A stretch of 64,000 nt of DNA from Legionella sainthelensi (lineage in GTDB: Bacteria > Pseudomonadota > Gammaproteobacteria > Legionellales > Legionellaceae): assembly GCF_900637685.1 (NCBI RefSeq), contig NZ_LR134388.1, positions 1,995,501 to 2,059,500 on the forward strand. Reading direction: 5' to 3'. This document shows positions 8,336 to 18,600 of this stretch, in pieces; the stretch's first letter is position 1, and every line of letters begins with the position of its first letter. The notes beneath the pieces were generated by a model. The model saw nothing but the letters and a program-made list of their open reading frames with translations. It did not search any database and was not told the origin of the DNA. Both the position numbers and the translations under genes were made by a program.

Positions 8336-8752
8336 ATGTGCTTAGAACAACATACACTCAAACTGAATACAACAGGTCGAGGTACTTTTGATATCACGGA
8401 ACAAATCAATCTATTGAGCGCACATTTTTCCTCCCAAAACGGACTGTGCCACTTATTTTTACAGCATACAAGTGCCTCATTAATGATATGCGAAAACTAT
8501 GATGCACAAGTACGCGAAGATTTAGAAAATTTTCTGAAAAGACTTATTCCAGATGGTGACCCATTATTCAAGCATACTTTAGAGGGTAAGGATGATATGC
8601 CAGCACATATCCGCACCATATTAACTCAAACAAGTCTGAGCATCCCTGTACAAAATAAGAAACTCGCATTAGGAAGGTGGCAAGGGATATATTTGTATGA
8701 GCATCGTTATGCACCACAACAACGACATTTGTTCATTACATTCATGGGATAA
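8336..8752 (+). CDS. yjbQ: YjbQ/UPF0047 family protein
   Basis: A 138-residue protein of the YjbQ family. The conserved motifs are visible: GLCHLFLQHTSASL, ENYDAQVREDLE, the HTLEGKDDMPAHI metal-site region, and LALGRWQGIYLYEHR near the end. The family forms trimers with a metal bound by histidines and can replace thiamine phosphate synthase in genetic tests, although its natural role is unsettled. Length is normal. The start is ATG at 8336, preceded by AAAAGG. Confidence 0.9.
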   Translation: MCLEQHTLKLNTTGRGTFDITEQINLLSAHFSSQNGLCHLFLQHTSASLMICENYDAQVREDLENFLKRLIPDGDPLFKHTLEGKDDMPAHIRTILTQTSLSIPVQNKKLALGRWQGIYLYEHRYAPQQRHLFITFMG

Positions 8753-8932
8753 ATCAGTATAAAAGGAAGTATATTAACTTATAGAGATGTGTCAATCATC
8801 TGTGCCTTTTGAAAAAAAGAACAGTTGGCTGTTATGTCTACAAAGAAAAATTTAATACCTATTATCATTAACAAAGTAACACGAATTATTCTGTAATTTT
8901 CTGAGGTTATCATCTAGAACCTCTATTTTATT

Positions 8933-9893
8933 TGTTTAATATCATTAGGTGGATTGTCTTTTTCAGAGTCTTCTTGGGTCTTTTGGTTGTTATGCTGAAA
9001 AAAGGTTTCGGTGAATGTCTGCTTATCGCTGAATAGCTCATCACCAAATGAATTAGAAGTATCCTTGGCGTTTTCTGTCTTAATTTTATTTTGTTTTTTA
9101 TTAAGTCTATATTTTATCCGTTTGATGCTTAAAAAGGGATTAGGTACACCATCAGGGTTAAAAGACTCAGCGGAAATACCGTAAGTATATTTTTTCCAGG
9201 ATGGCGAACGGAAGTATATTCTCCTAATTGTAAATCACTTTTATGAATAACCCCTGGGCTAATTTTATTTTGCTTAATCGCATTTTCTATCTTCGCAAGA
9301 AGAGAATTTACTTTTTTTTCGTTCCCAGGAGCTATGTAAATGGTGAATTGCATTCCTTCATTTAAACGTTTAATGGATTCAATGCATTTTTGATAATAAA
9401 GTTCTAAATTATGCCCACTTAAAGTAACAATTTTACCCTCATCCTTAACTTTCACTTCTTTAAGTGGATTTTTTTTTGCATGCTCTATTTCTTTGTTAAG
9501 TTCTTCTATTTTTCTAGTGTGGCGAAAAATATTTTGTATCTTAAAAGAGGGGAATTCTTTCGAGTATTTTAAAATGATAGGAATTATTATCTCATAGGCT
9601 TTAAATAATTCCTCCTTGGATATAGTGATTCTTGCTTTCCAATTACGATCCAACGCATCACTTTTTTTAATATATTCTTTTTTTTCTAAATTATGTACAT
9701 CATCATGTTCAAAGAAAATTTCACCACCATTATTTATTAAAGTGTATGGGCCAATTTGTCCAATTTTCGGAGCCCCAGAGGTCCAAATATTATCTTTACA
9801 TAATTCTTCAAAATATTTTGCCTTTAGGTATTTTGATAAATCATCATTTTTACTCTCATTATTTTTGAAAAAACTAAAAAAATGCTCAAACAT
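8933..9893 (-). pseudogene. OspF/SpvC-like phosphothreonine lyase relative, C-terminus frameshifted
   Basis: The 254-residue frame from ATG at 9893 resembles the OspF/SpvC/HopAI1 effectors, which remove phosphate from MAP-kinase phosphothreonine by beta-elimination. Matches by eye include GGEIFFEHDD, a KxxITIS strand, SFKIQN, GMQFTIYI and KISPGVIHKSDL..YTSVR. K86 and K118 have the same 32-residue spacing as SpvC K104 and K136, and R230 fits the phosphate-binding Arg. The position of catalytic H106 is R88 here. A charged insert of about 50 residues (125-178) is unlike OspF. After VFP (about residue 241) the frame shifts; one added base continues it as AESFNPDGVPNPFLSIK and on to a stop at 8933, about 320 residues in total. 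It may be a decaying or altered effector. Confidence 0.6.
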
Positions 9894-10076
9894 ATTCGCC
9901 TTCTAAGGAGTATTATTCCACAATATTTATAATAGATAATTGTAGTTTATGTGATCATTAAGCTCAATAAATAGCCGATAAAGAGAGGTAAAACGAGTAT
10001 TTCATTGCGTTTCTGGTGCAATAAAGACCAGTATATTTTTTTAAGATTCAGCTATTTTCTAAAATAGAAGTATGAT

Positions 10077-11279
10077 TTAAATATTACGATTATCAATTGG
10101 TACGACGTGTTGAATTTTACCGCTGAGTTTTGCACCTAAAGATAACAGCACAGGGAACTGTTGAATGATGGGCAGTAACAATGCCCTACCCCAAGGTTTT
10201 AACATGGCCAAATGTGCAAAAAAAATAGAGGCGTGAATTCGATGAGAAAAATATTTGCGCCATTGTTGTGTATAATATTTGCCAGCATCGTTTGGATTTT
10301 TATTCTGTTTTATATTGAATTGAATCAAGCTTTGTGAAAGTAGCCATGCTGATTGCATAGCCATACTAATTCCCTCGGCTACTACGGGATGAGCCTCTCC
10401 AGCAATGTTACCCACAAAAAAAACACCATTTTTATAACAGCTTCGAATACCAGGTTGGATTGGACCTGCCGCTAGCCATTTATCTTCATTTTGCGCGTGG
10501 TCAAATACATCACGAACGCCACGGCAATGAGCTTGAATGTACTGAAACACTGCTTCACCTGCCGGTAAATCAGGAGATTTCAACCGCAAATTTTTTAACG
10601 TGTCGCGCCGAATACAACACGAAAGCGCGACTAGTTGTGGGGTAGTATGCACAAGTCCACCATATCCACCTGGGAAAGCCAATAAGGGCATTAGATTTTT
10701 TGGTAAACTGCAGTTATTGAAATGTGCTTTAAATGCTAAGAGATCGTGAGCCTTATGTATTTTCGCATTTGAAGGATCGATTTTTTTGCCCCAAGAACCA
10801 TTAGCAATAATAACGCGAAGAGAGCGAATAATTTCAGAGGTTCTCCCTTCCTTTTTAATAGTACAAAAAAATAGGCCATTCTTATGCTGTAGCTGCATCG
10901 CTTCACAAGGTTGCCAAATAGTGACGCCATTTAATCTAGCCTTACTCACTAAAGCCGTGTCTAAATATTCACGTCCTAGTGCCCTTCCATATGGGGTTGT
11001 TGTAGAGTTCATGTACGGCATATTAGCTGTCAAAATTACATCGCCCGCGTACAAACCTATCTTAGTTACCTCAGGTCCACCATTTTCAAAGTAAAATTTT
11101 TCCAATCCCAAGATTTGTAAAAGGGGCAAACTTGTGGCAGAAATAAATTCGCCACAAACTTTTTTACGTGGAAATTCTTTCTTCTCAATTAAACCTACTG
11201 ACCAGCCTGCTTCGGCTAGCAAAATAGCGGTTGTAGCACCAGCAGGCCCTCCTCCAATAATCAGCACATCGAATGTCAT
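10077..11279 (-). CDS. FAD-dependent oxidoreductase of the geranylgeranyl-reductase/hydroxylase class
   Basis: The 400-residue protein begins with a Rossmann dinucleotide site (DVLIIGGGPAGATTAILLAEAG, GxGxxG type) and carries the KVCGEFIS motif usual in this flavoprotein family near residue 40. A second FAD motif appears at GVFFVGNIAGEAHPVVAEGISMAMQSA (about residues 295-320), of the GD-type position. Length is normal. Its gene follows the methyltransferase by 12 bases on the same strand, and a type III polyketide synthase is divergent. In the Streptomyces Srs pathway such a flavoprotein hydroxylates or oxidises an alkylresorcinol to a quinone; I infer the same kind of tailoring here. The exact substrate is not determinable. 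Confidence 0.8.
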   Translation of the reverse strand: MTFDVLIIGGGPAGATTAILLAEAGWSVGLIEKKEFPRKKVCGEFISATSLPLLQILGLEKFYFENGGPEVTKIGLYAGDVILTANMPYMNSTTTPYGRALGREYLDTALVSKARLNGVTIWQPCEAMQLQHKNGLFFCTIKKEGRTSEIIRSLRVIIANGSWGKKIDPSNAKIHKAHDLLAFKAHFNNCSLPKNLMPLLAFPGGYGGLVHTTPQLVALSCCIRRDTLKNLRLKSPDLPAGEAVFQYIQAHCRGVRDVFDHAQNEDKWLAAGPIQPGIRSCYKNGVFFVGNIAGEAHPVVAEGISMAMQSAWLLSQSLIQFNIKQNKNPNDAGKYYTQQWRKYFSHRIHASIFFAHLAMLKPWGRALLLPIIQQFPVLLSLGAKLSGKIQHVVPIDNRNI

Positions 11280-11291
11280 CGATTTTAATCC

Positions 11292-11996
11292 TTATTCCTT
11301 TAAAATAAGAATACTCCACCAAAATGGAAAGTGCCATTTTATACGGTAATTCTTAATCTCTGCTTGTTTCAATAAAATTTTTAACTCTTTTCGAGTAAAT
11401 CCTTTCTGAATTGAAATAAGTCCATCATGAGTAATCAAGCGATTATTAAAAAATATGGGACTGATGATTTTATAAAACCAATAAGCGAAAAAACTTCGTT
11501 GCAGATCATTAATGATTACCGCACGACGAACCGTACTATTGGCTTTGAACAAAAATGGAGCTAACGCTTCATCATCCAGATGGTGGCACACTAAATTGAG
11601 TAATATGATATCCACGCTATTGGAACTCAATTCTAATTCTGGTTGTTGCTGGAATTGAAACTCAATAAAATGAGTTCGATCAGATTGTTGCCAATTTTTT
11701 AGTTCGTCTTGAGCCAGTTGAATCGCTTCTTTAGAAACATCTAAACCTAATAAACGCATATTCGGATAATATTTGCCTAGATTTAATAAAAATAACCCGC
11801 CACCACAACCAACATCGACTAATACAGCATTAGGAGAAAATTTTTTTAACAGATGGACCGTATGTTTAAAAATTCCCATTAGCTGATTAATTCTAAAAAG
11901 CTTTTTTAATGACTGAGTGTATTCATGATGAGTATAAAAGTCTTGCCCAAGATCAATGAGTTCCTTTTCCTTTGATCGTTTTGTAAGTTGAGTCAT
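11292..11996 (-). CDS. Class I SAM-dependent methyltransferase (polyketide tailoring, putative)
   Basis: A 234-residue protein with motif I VDVGCGGGLFLL near residue 65, the acidic loop LLGLDVSKEAIQLAQ, and the post-motif IILLNLVCHHLDDEAL. This is the Methyltransf_25/UbiE-like fold. It is followed by the flavoprotein gene after 12 bases and so forms a two-gene operon, divergent from the type III polyketide synthase. In comparable phenolic-lipid clusters the methyltransferase modifies the resorcinol ring or hydroxyl. That role is inference from neighbours. The promoter region is shared with the synthase (11997-12121). Confidence 0.8.
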   Translation of the reverse strand: MTQLTKRSKEKELIDLGQDFYTHHEYTQSLKKLFRINQLMGIFKHTVHLLKKFSPNAVLVDVGCGGGLFLLNLGKYYPNMRLLGLDVSKEAIQLAQDELKNWQQSDRTHFIEFQFQQQPELELSSNSVDIILLNLVCHHLDDEALAPFLFKANSTVRRAVIINDLQRSFFAYWFYKIISPIFFNNRLITHDGLISIQKGFTRKELKILLKQAEIKNYRIKWHFPFWWSILILKE

Positions 11997-12121
11997 ATCA
12001 TTTTAACGATAGGCAAATTTTTATTTTGCAATAAATAAATAAATACTGCAATTACTCTTCTTCTCTATAATTTATGGTATAAATTTGATTCTCTGAAGGG
12101 AACTATTTTAAAAAGGAAAAA

Positions 12122-13231
12122 ATGCAATCAAAAATTACCGCCTTTGGCATAGCAAATCCACCTTTTAAACGCACGCAAGTGGAAGTTGCTGAACTGATTG
12201 TCAATGCATTTCATCTTGATGAAAGCCAAGAAAAAATATTGAAAAAAATTTATAAATCATCAGGAATTAATACTCGATATAGCATCTTAAGCGATTATTG
12301 CAAGTTGCCTGGAGAATTCGAGTTTTTCCCCAATGATCCTGAGGATAGTTTTCCTTCAACTGCGAAACGAATGCATTTATATAAACAGCACGCACTACAT
12401 TTAGCAATCACTTCTGTTGAAAATTGTCTTAATTCGATTAAATTTGACAAAAAAAATATCACCCATTTAATCACAGTAAGTTGTACTGGCATGTATGCTC
12501 CTGGAATTGATATTGAAATTGTCCATAAACTCAATTTAAATCCCTCTGTAAAACGTACAGCAATTAATTTTATGGGGTGTTATGGAGCGTTTAATGGATT
12601 AAAAGTAGCAAACGCATTTTGCCAAGCAGAACAAAACGCCAATGTATTGTTAGTTTGTGTTGAGCTATGTAGCATTCACTTTCAAAATAATTTTAATCTA
12701 GAAAATATGGTTTCAAATGCACTTTTCGCTGATGGAGCTGCATCTGTTTTGGTTCAAAATAATTCTAGCATGGATAAGTATTTCTGTATCCAGTCATTTT
12801 TTTGTGATCTGGTACCACAAACTCATCAGGATATGGCGTGGAGTATTGCTGATTATGGTTTTGATATTGTCTTGAGCTCCTATGTACCTGAAGCGATTAA
12901 ATCAGGGATTTTTATGTTTACTGAAACATTACTGAAGCAATCACATTATTCGATTGATGATATTCATCACTATGCAATTCATCCTGGTGGAATTAAAATT
13001 TTGCACGCGTGTGAAGCAGCATTAAATATTCCTGCTCAAAAGAATGAACATGCTTACGAGGTATTAAGAAATTATGGAAATATGTCTTCTGCAACCGTAC
13101 TATTTGTTTTGAAAAAAATTTGGGATAATTTAGGTATTAAAGACAGTAATCAAAATATTTTTAGTTGTGCTTTTGGGCCTGGTTTAACCCTGGAAGCCAT
13201 GATATTAAAAATATACTGTAATAAAAAATAG
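12122..13231 (+). CDS. Type III polyketide synthase (chalcone/stilbene synthase family)
   Basis: This 369-residue protein has the full chalcone-synthase catalytic triad: C153 in NFMGCYGAFNG, H287 in YAIHPGG and N320 in RNYGNMSSA. The spacings are very close to those of plant chalcone synthase. The C-terminal loop ends CAFGPGLTLEAMIL, the GFGPG-type motif of the family. Such homodimers condense malonyl-CoA units on an acyl-CoA starter and cyclise the product. The bacterial homologues with methyltransferase and flavoprotein partners make alkylresorcinols or alkylpyrones. It is transcribed away from those two genes and starts at ATG 12122 after a purine-rich AAAAAGG. The starter unit and product cannot be read from sequence. 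Confidence 0.92.
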   Translation: MQSKITAFGIANPPFKRTQVEVAELIVNAFHLDESQEKILKKIYKSSGINTRYSILSDYCKLPGEFEFFPNDPEDSFPSTAKRMHLYKQHALHLAITSVENCLNSIKFDKKNITHLITVSCTGMYAPGIDIEIVHKLNLNPSVKRTAINFMGCYGAFNGLKVANAFCQAEQNANVLLVCVELCSIHFQNNFNLENMVSNALFADGAASVLVQNNSSMDKYFCIQSFFCDLVPQTHQDMAWSIADYGFDIVLSSYVPEAIKSGIFMFTETLLKQSHYSIDDIHHYAIHPGGIKILHACEAALNIPAQKNEHAYEVLRNYGNMSSATVLFVLKKIWDNLGIKDSNQNIFSCAFGPGLTLEAMILKIYCNKK

Positions 13232-13238
13232 AAAATTT

Positions 13239-15545
13239 TTAGCTGTCTAATTGGACACTAATATCGCGAGCTGCAGATTGTCCATGATTATCAACTGCTC
13301 TAACAACAAATTTACCCGGCTTCGCTTTCCATAAATAAGATTCCCCTGCTTTAGTTTTTGTAATGAATGTTTCATTGATAAACCAATATACATAAGCAAC
13401 GCCAGCATCCGTCACAGCAGTAAGTGGAATAGTATTATTTTGTTGAGAGTTAGCGCGAATCACATAAGTAATTCCATTTTGAGGAGAAGTAATATGCGGG
13501 TTAATACTCGTATTTCCAGATAATGTACAATCAGATTCAAAAAATGGAGGAGAATGTCTTTGTATTCCAGCTTTCTTAAAAATATTGAGCAAATCAGAAG
13601 GCCAAAATTCGAAAATTTCGAAACGTGTATTTTCATCAATATGACACGTTCGCAAACCCGTTTTGCTATTAATGGCAACTTCTCGATAAATCGTATCGGT
13701 TTTTATTGGGGATTTCCCTGGAATAAACCAGCCCCATTCAGTATCTTGGCAATAGCGTGTTGGCAACATTCCGGAAGCTTTACAGACTTCAATTTTTTTC
13801 AGATTCATTTGCTCTGGATGTTTGTCTAATGCTCGGATCGGCCCTCGCTCTTGCTTTAATGCATCAACAAGTTCAAAGAACAATGGAGCTGCAATATCCT
13901 TCCCAATAAACGCAGGATTGGCTTTATTATCAAAGTTCCCTATCCATACTGCTAAAACATAAGGACCAAATACACCTATTGTCCACGCATCACGATAACC
14001 TGACGATGTTCCCGTCTTCCAAGCAACGGGTAGCTGTATTCTTCCTTGAGGGAGATAATCCAATTGTGGTGTGTTTTGTAACATATCTAACACAAGGTAA
14101 CTTGCCTCAGGACTTAATAAGCGAATACCTTTTGGTTTTGTTTCATCTTTGATACTACGAATGGGATACCAAAGACCATCATTAACTAACATGGCATATA
14201 ATCCAACCAACTCCTTCATGGTTAATTCCACACCACCTAGGCTTAAAGAAAGGCCGTAAAAAGATTCCGAGCGGAGTTGGCTTATTTGTGCTTTCTCTAA
14301 TAATTGATGCAGCGTTAGATTTGTCAATTGACTTGAGAGATAAATTGCAGGAATATTGCGACTGAGAACCAATGCATCTTTGGCTTTTATTGGCCCCATA
14401 AAATCATAATCAAAATTTTCTGGATTATAACCATTAAAGCTATGAGGTACATCTTTTAAAACAGTATTTGGATGAATTAAACCTTGATCTAAAGCCAAAC
14501 CATAAATAAAAGGCTTAAGCGTTGACCCAGGTGATCGTTTGGTTTCTGTACCATTAATTTGGCCGCTAATGTTTTGGTTAAAAAAATCAGCAGAGCCCAA
14601 CATTCCTTTGACTCCCATATCGCGAGTGTCTAAAAGTAAAATTGCCGCATTATTTACGCCCATCCCTTTTTTTCTGGCAAGGTAATGGCGTGTAATCCGT
14701 CCTATAATCATTTGCGTGCGGTAATCTAAAGTTGTATCAATATCTTGTTTTGTGAGTGATACATCATGTAATAGTGTGTTCGTAAAATGAGGCGCGTTAA
14801 ACGGAAGCGAATGAATATTTTGCATGACTAAAGGCAAATCAAACATTCCCTTTTTATTAATATCCTCTGGATGTTTATAGAACCAACGCTCTAACAGATG
14901 AGCCCTTATTTTGCGCAACTCTTTATTGTTAGGTGTTCTTTTTCCTGGGTTTTGAGGAATGATGCTCAAGGTTAAAGCTTGTGGTAATGTAATTTTATTT
15001 ACCGAAGTTCCAAAATAAACCAAGCTTGCGGCACCTACCCCTTCAATATTTCCGCCATAAGGAGCCAAATTTAAATATGCTTCTAATATTTGCTCTTTGC
15101 TGTAATGCATTTCGATTTGTATCGCACGAATAATTTGGATGAATTTACCTGTTATTTGTTTTGAATTTAAACCATAATGCATGCGTGCAACTTGCATCGT
15201 GATCGTTGAAGCGCCGACTCTGCGCGATTGTACACCATAAGTTTGCCAAATTGCTTTTATTGTAGCCCAAGGATTGACCCCATAATGCCAATAAAAATAT
15301 TGATCCTCTTGTAACAAAGTGGCATCAATGAGTTGTTTTGAGATTTGTGATAATGGTGTAAAAAGTCGATATTTCTCATCTTGACTTAAAGTTAATCTTA
15401 ATAACTGATGATGATCATCATAAACTGCTCGCGAAAAACTAGTACCTTCCAATAGCATTGGTTTTGGTAAAAAAAATATTATCAAATATGCACTGACAAA
15501 TAGCCCAACAAAGATTATGCTTAAGTATTTAAATGTTTTGTTCAT
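13239..15545 (-). CDS. pbpC: Penicillin-binding protein 1C
   Basis: This 768-residue bifunctional peptidoglycan synthase starts with a cytoplasmic tail and one membrane anchor (residues 7-27). A glycosyltransferase 51 domain follows, with EDQYFYWHYGV, RRVGASTITMQVARM and EAYLNLAPYGGNIEGV. The transpeptidase carries SPGSTLKPFIYG (SxxK), LSRN (SxN) and KTGTSSGYRDAW (KTG box). The last 90 residues fit the PBP1C C-terminal domain. Length and order match E. coli PbpC. Its divergent neighbour is a bacterial alpha-2-macroglobulin, the usual genetic partner of PBP1C; together they are thought to guard and repair the wall in the periplasm. The 75-base gap at 15546-15620 must contain both promoters. 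Confidence 0.95.
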   Translation of the reverse strand: MNKTFKYLSIIFVGLFVSAYLIIFFLPKPMLLEGTSFSRAVYDDHHQLLRLTLSQDEKYRLFTPLSQISKQLIDATLLQEDQYFYWHYGVNPWATIKAIWQTYGVQSRRVGASTITMQVARMHYGLNSKQITGKFIQIIRAIQIEMHYSKEQILEAYLNLAPYGGNIEGVGAASLVYFGTSVNKITLPQALTLSIIPQNPGKRTPNNKELRKIRAHLLERWFYKHPEDINKKGMFDLPLVMQNIHSLPFNAPHFTNTLLHDVSLTKQDIDTTLDYRTQMIIGRITRHYLARKKGMGVNNAAILLLDTRDMGVKGMLGSADFFNQNISGQINGTETKRSPGSTLKPFIYGLALDQGLIHPNTVLKDVPHSFNGYNPENFDYDFMGPIKAKDALVLSRNIPAIYLSSQLTNLTLHQLLEKAQISQLRSESFYGLSLSLGGVELTMKELVGLYAMLVNDGLWYPIRSIKDETKPKGIRLLSPEASYLVLDMLQNTPQLDYLPQGRIQLPVAWKTGTSSGYRDAWTIGVFGPYVLAVWIGNFDNKANPAFIGKDIAAPLFFELVDALKQERGPIRALDKHPEQMNLKKIEVCKASGMLPTRYCQDTEWGWFIPGKSPIKTDTIYREVAINSKTGLRTCHIDENTRFEIFEFWPSDLLNIFKKAGIQRHSPPFFESDCTLSGNTSINPHITSPQNGITYVIRANSQQNNTIPLTAVTDAGVAYVYWFINETFITKTKAGESYLWKAKPGKFVVRAVDNHGQSAARDISVQLDS

Positions 15546-15620
15546 AGTCGCTATTATGCACTAAAAAGTATAAAATAGGTGCAAAAATTTTCAATCAGTT
15601 TTCACCACATGGGATAAACT

Positions 15621-18600
15621 ATGACTAAAAGTCCACTCTCTTTAATTCTAAATGCATTCTCGTCTGTATTTGGCAAATTAAATTGGCGAAGCCCTCCATG
15701 GATGAATTATCTTTGCACTAAATCAAAATCATCTCCTAAAATGTTTTGGGGAAGTAGTTTTGTACTCATTCTTATTTTAATTGCAGCAGGCTATACGGTG
15801 CATTGGTATAAAAACTTACCCAAGCCCATTTACACAACTGCGCAAATTACAGTACCTGATATTACACCAAATACTGAAGAACAATTAGTACCGAATAATT
15901 TAATTATTGATTTTGGAATAAAAAATAATGGGTTTATTAATCAATCCGTGGCACCACTGAGTGAAATAGGTAAAACAGTCACTCATGGTATCGAAATGAC
16001 CCCCAACATGCCTGGAACATGGACTTGGAATACAGACAGCCAATTAGTCTTTACTCCGTCTGAAGATTGGCCTGCGGGACAGAAATTTACGATTCATTTT
16101 TCATCAGATTTTTTCACAACAAATGCAAATATGGAGCGCTATGATTATTCTTTTCGCACCAATCCATTCCAAGGAACAATTACGGAGTTTAAACTTTATC
16201 AAGATCCAGTACATGCCGAAATTAGAAACGCGGTAGCCACAATAGAGTTCAATTATCCCGTAAATCCCAAAGCTTTAGAAAAAAATACTTCATTAATGTA
16301 TCAAGCACAACCAGGATCAACGGCTGCAAAACAGTCTTTTACATTAACTTATGATAAAAATAAACGTGTTGCTTATCTACACTCCGAAACAATAAAAATA
16401 GATAACATGGCTCGCTATTTACGTTTAACCTTAAATAAAGAAATAACTTCTTCAACTGATTCTGCCCATTTACAACATGAGCTCACTCAGAATCTTTTGA
16501 TACCCAGTGCCCAAGATTTCTTAAAAATTATCTCCGCTTCGGCTTCAATTGTTCGCAATGATAAAGACAGGCCTGAGCAAGTTCTTACAGTTGAAACATC
16601 TTTAGGTATCAATGAAAGTGAGTTTAACAAGTCGGTACACATTTTTTTACTCCCTAAAGATAAACCAGCAACTGTTGCAGAAGAAGCTAAAGAAAATTAT
16701 GAATGGCAAAATCCAGGTGAAGTGACTCAAACCGTACTTTCTCTAGCAACTCCTTTAAATAGAGAAGCTCTACCCACAGAACAGAATTATTCAACCCTGC
16801 ATAGTTTTAAATTTAAAGCCGAAACACCGCGCTACATTTATATAAAAATTGATAGGGGAATGCAGGGATTTGGAAACTTTACCTTAGGAAATGAATATGC
16901 AGCAATCATACCTGTTCCAACGATTCCGAAAGAAATTAGTTTCTTACACAAAGGTTCATTATTAGCGTTGAGTAGCGAGAAAAAACTTTCCGTACTTGTT
17001 CGCGGCGTACCCGCTGTAAAATTTGATTTTGCTCGCGTTTTACCTGAAAATGTGAATCAATTAATTACTCAAACTCAAGGTGACTTTAATAATCCCTACT
17101 TCATTAATCCTACCTTTAATCAACAAAATATCAGCCAAATCTCTTCAGAAATTCAAGAGTTTGATGCCTCTGATTTGGCAAAGCAACAGTATACTGCTCT
17201 TGATTTTAATAAGTATCTTACAATGAGCACAAATACCATGGGTCCACAAGGGCTCTTTTTATTACAAGCTACAGGATGGGATGTTGCTAATAAGACGGCA
17301 TTAGATGTAAAAGCAAGCCGTATGATACTGATTACAGATCTGGCTTTATTGGTAAAAGATAATAATGATGGAAGCCATGATGTTTTTGTTGACTCTATTA
17401 CTCAAGGAACACCCGTTGCTAATGCAACTCTCACTGTTTTAGGTAAAAATGGTTTACCTATTTTATCTCGAATTACGGATGCCCAGGGCCGGGCTACCTT
17501 TCCATCGTTAAAAGATTTTGTGGATGATAGAGAGCCAACAGTCTATTTAGCACAACTGGATAATGATGTCTCATTCATTCCCTATAATAATGCAAATCGA
17601 CAATTAAATTTCTCTAAATTTGATATTGGAGGGCTTTATACATACAACCAAGAGCTGCATAGCTTAAGTGCTTATCTGTTTTCTGACCGAGGCATTTATA
17701 GACCTGGTGACTCTGTCCACATTGGTATGATAGTAAAGCAAGCGTATGCACAACCTCAACCTGCAGGCTTGCCTTTGCAAGTTACTGTAGTTGATTCTAG
17801 AGGAACCACAATAAAGGATGAAAAAATTACCCTCAATGATTTAGGTTATATGGATCTTGATTTTACAACCAATGCTAATTCTCCAACGGGTCAGTACATG
17901 GTTAATTTATATTTAGTCAAAGATGGATATCCACAAAATCTACTTGGTTCGACAACCATACGTGTTTCTGAGTTCCTGCCTGATAGAATGAAAATTACTA
18001 CACAATTGTCTCCAAAACCGTCTTCGGGTTGGAGTTCACCAACAGGATTAAAAGGTGAAGTCAATCTTTGGAATTTATATGGCGCGCCTGCTGCCCATCG
18101 CAGAATAAGCGCTAAAATTTTACTCGTACCACAAAAAGTTGAATTTGAACAATATCCTGAGTACGTATTCGTTGATCCGTTATTGGATCCGAAAAAACCG
18201 CCTAAAGTATTTACAGAAACATTATCTGACATGACAACAAATGATAAAGGTGAAGCAGAGTTTGATTTAAACCTTGAACGTTATGAAAAGGCAACTTATC
18301 AACTTACCTTTTTCGCCGAAGGTTTTGAATCAGAAGGTGGTCGAAGTGTAACAAACCAATCGAAGGCATTAATCAGTCCATTGCCTTATTTTGTTGGCTA
18401 CAAGCCTGATGGTGATTTATCATTTATCAAACAAAATAGTGCACGTGGTATTCATTATATTGCTGTAAATCCTCAATTAAATAAAGAAGAGGTAAAGGAT
18501 TTAAAAATCCAGCTTATTTCGTTGCAGCCTATAACCACTTTGGTTAAGAAACCAGATGGAACTTATCAATATCAATCTATTATTCAATCTAAAGTGCTGA

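Noticed and set aside
10460-11094. Plus- and minus-strand short frames inside the flavoprotein gene
   Set aside because: Shadow frames of a gene with clear FAD motifs.
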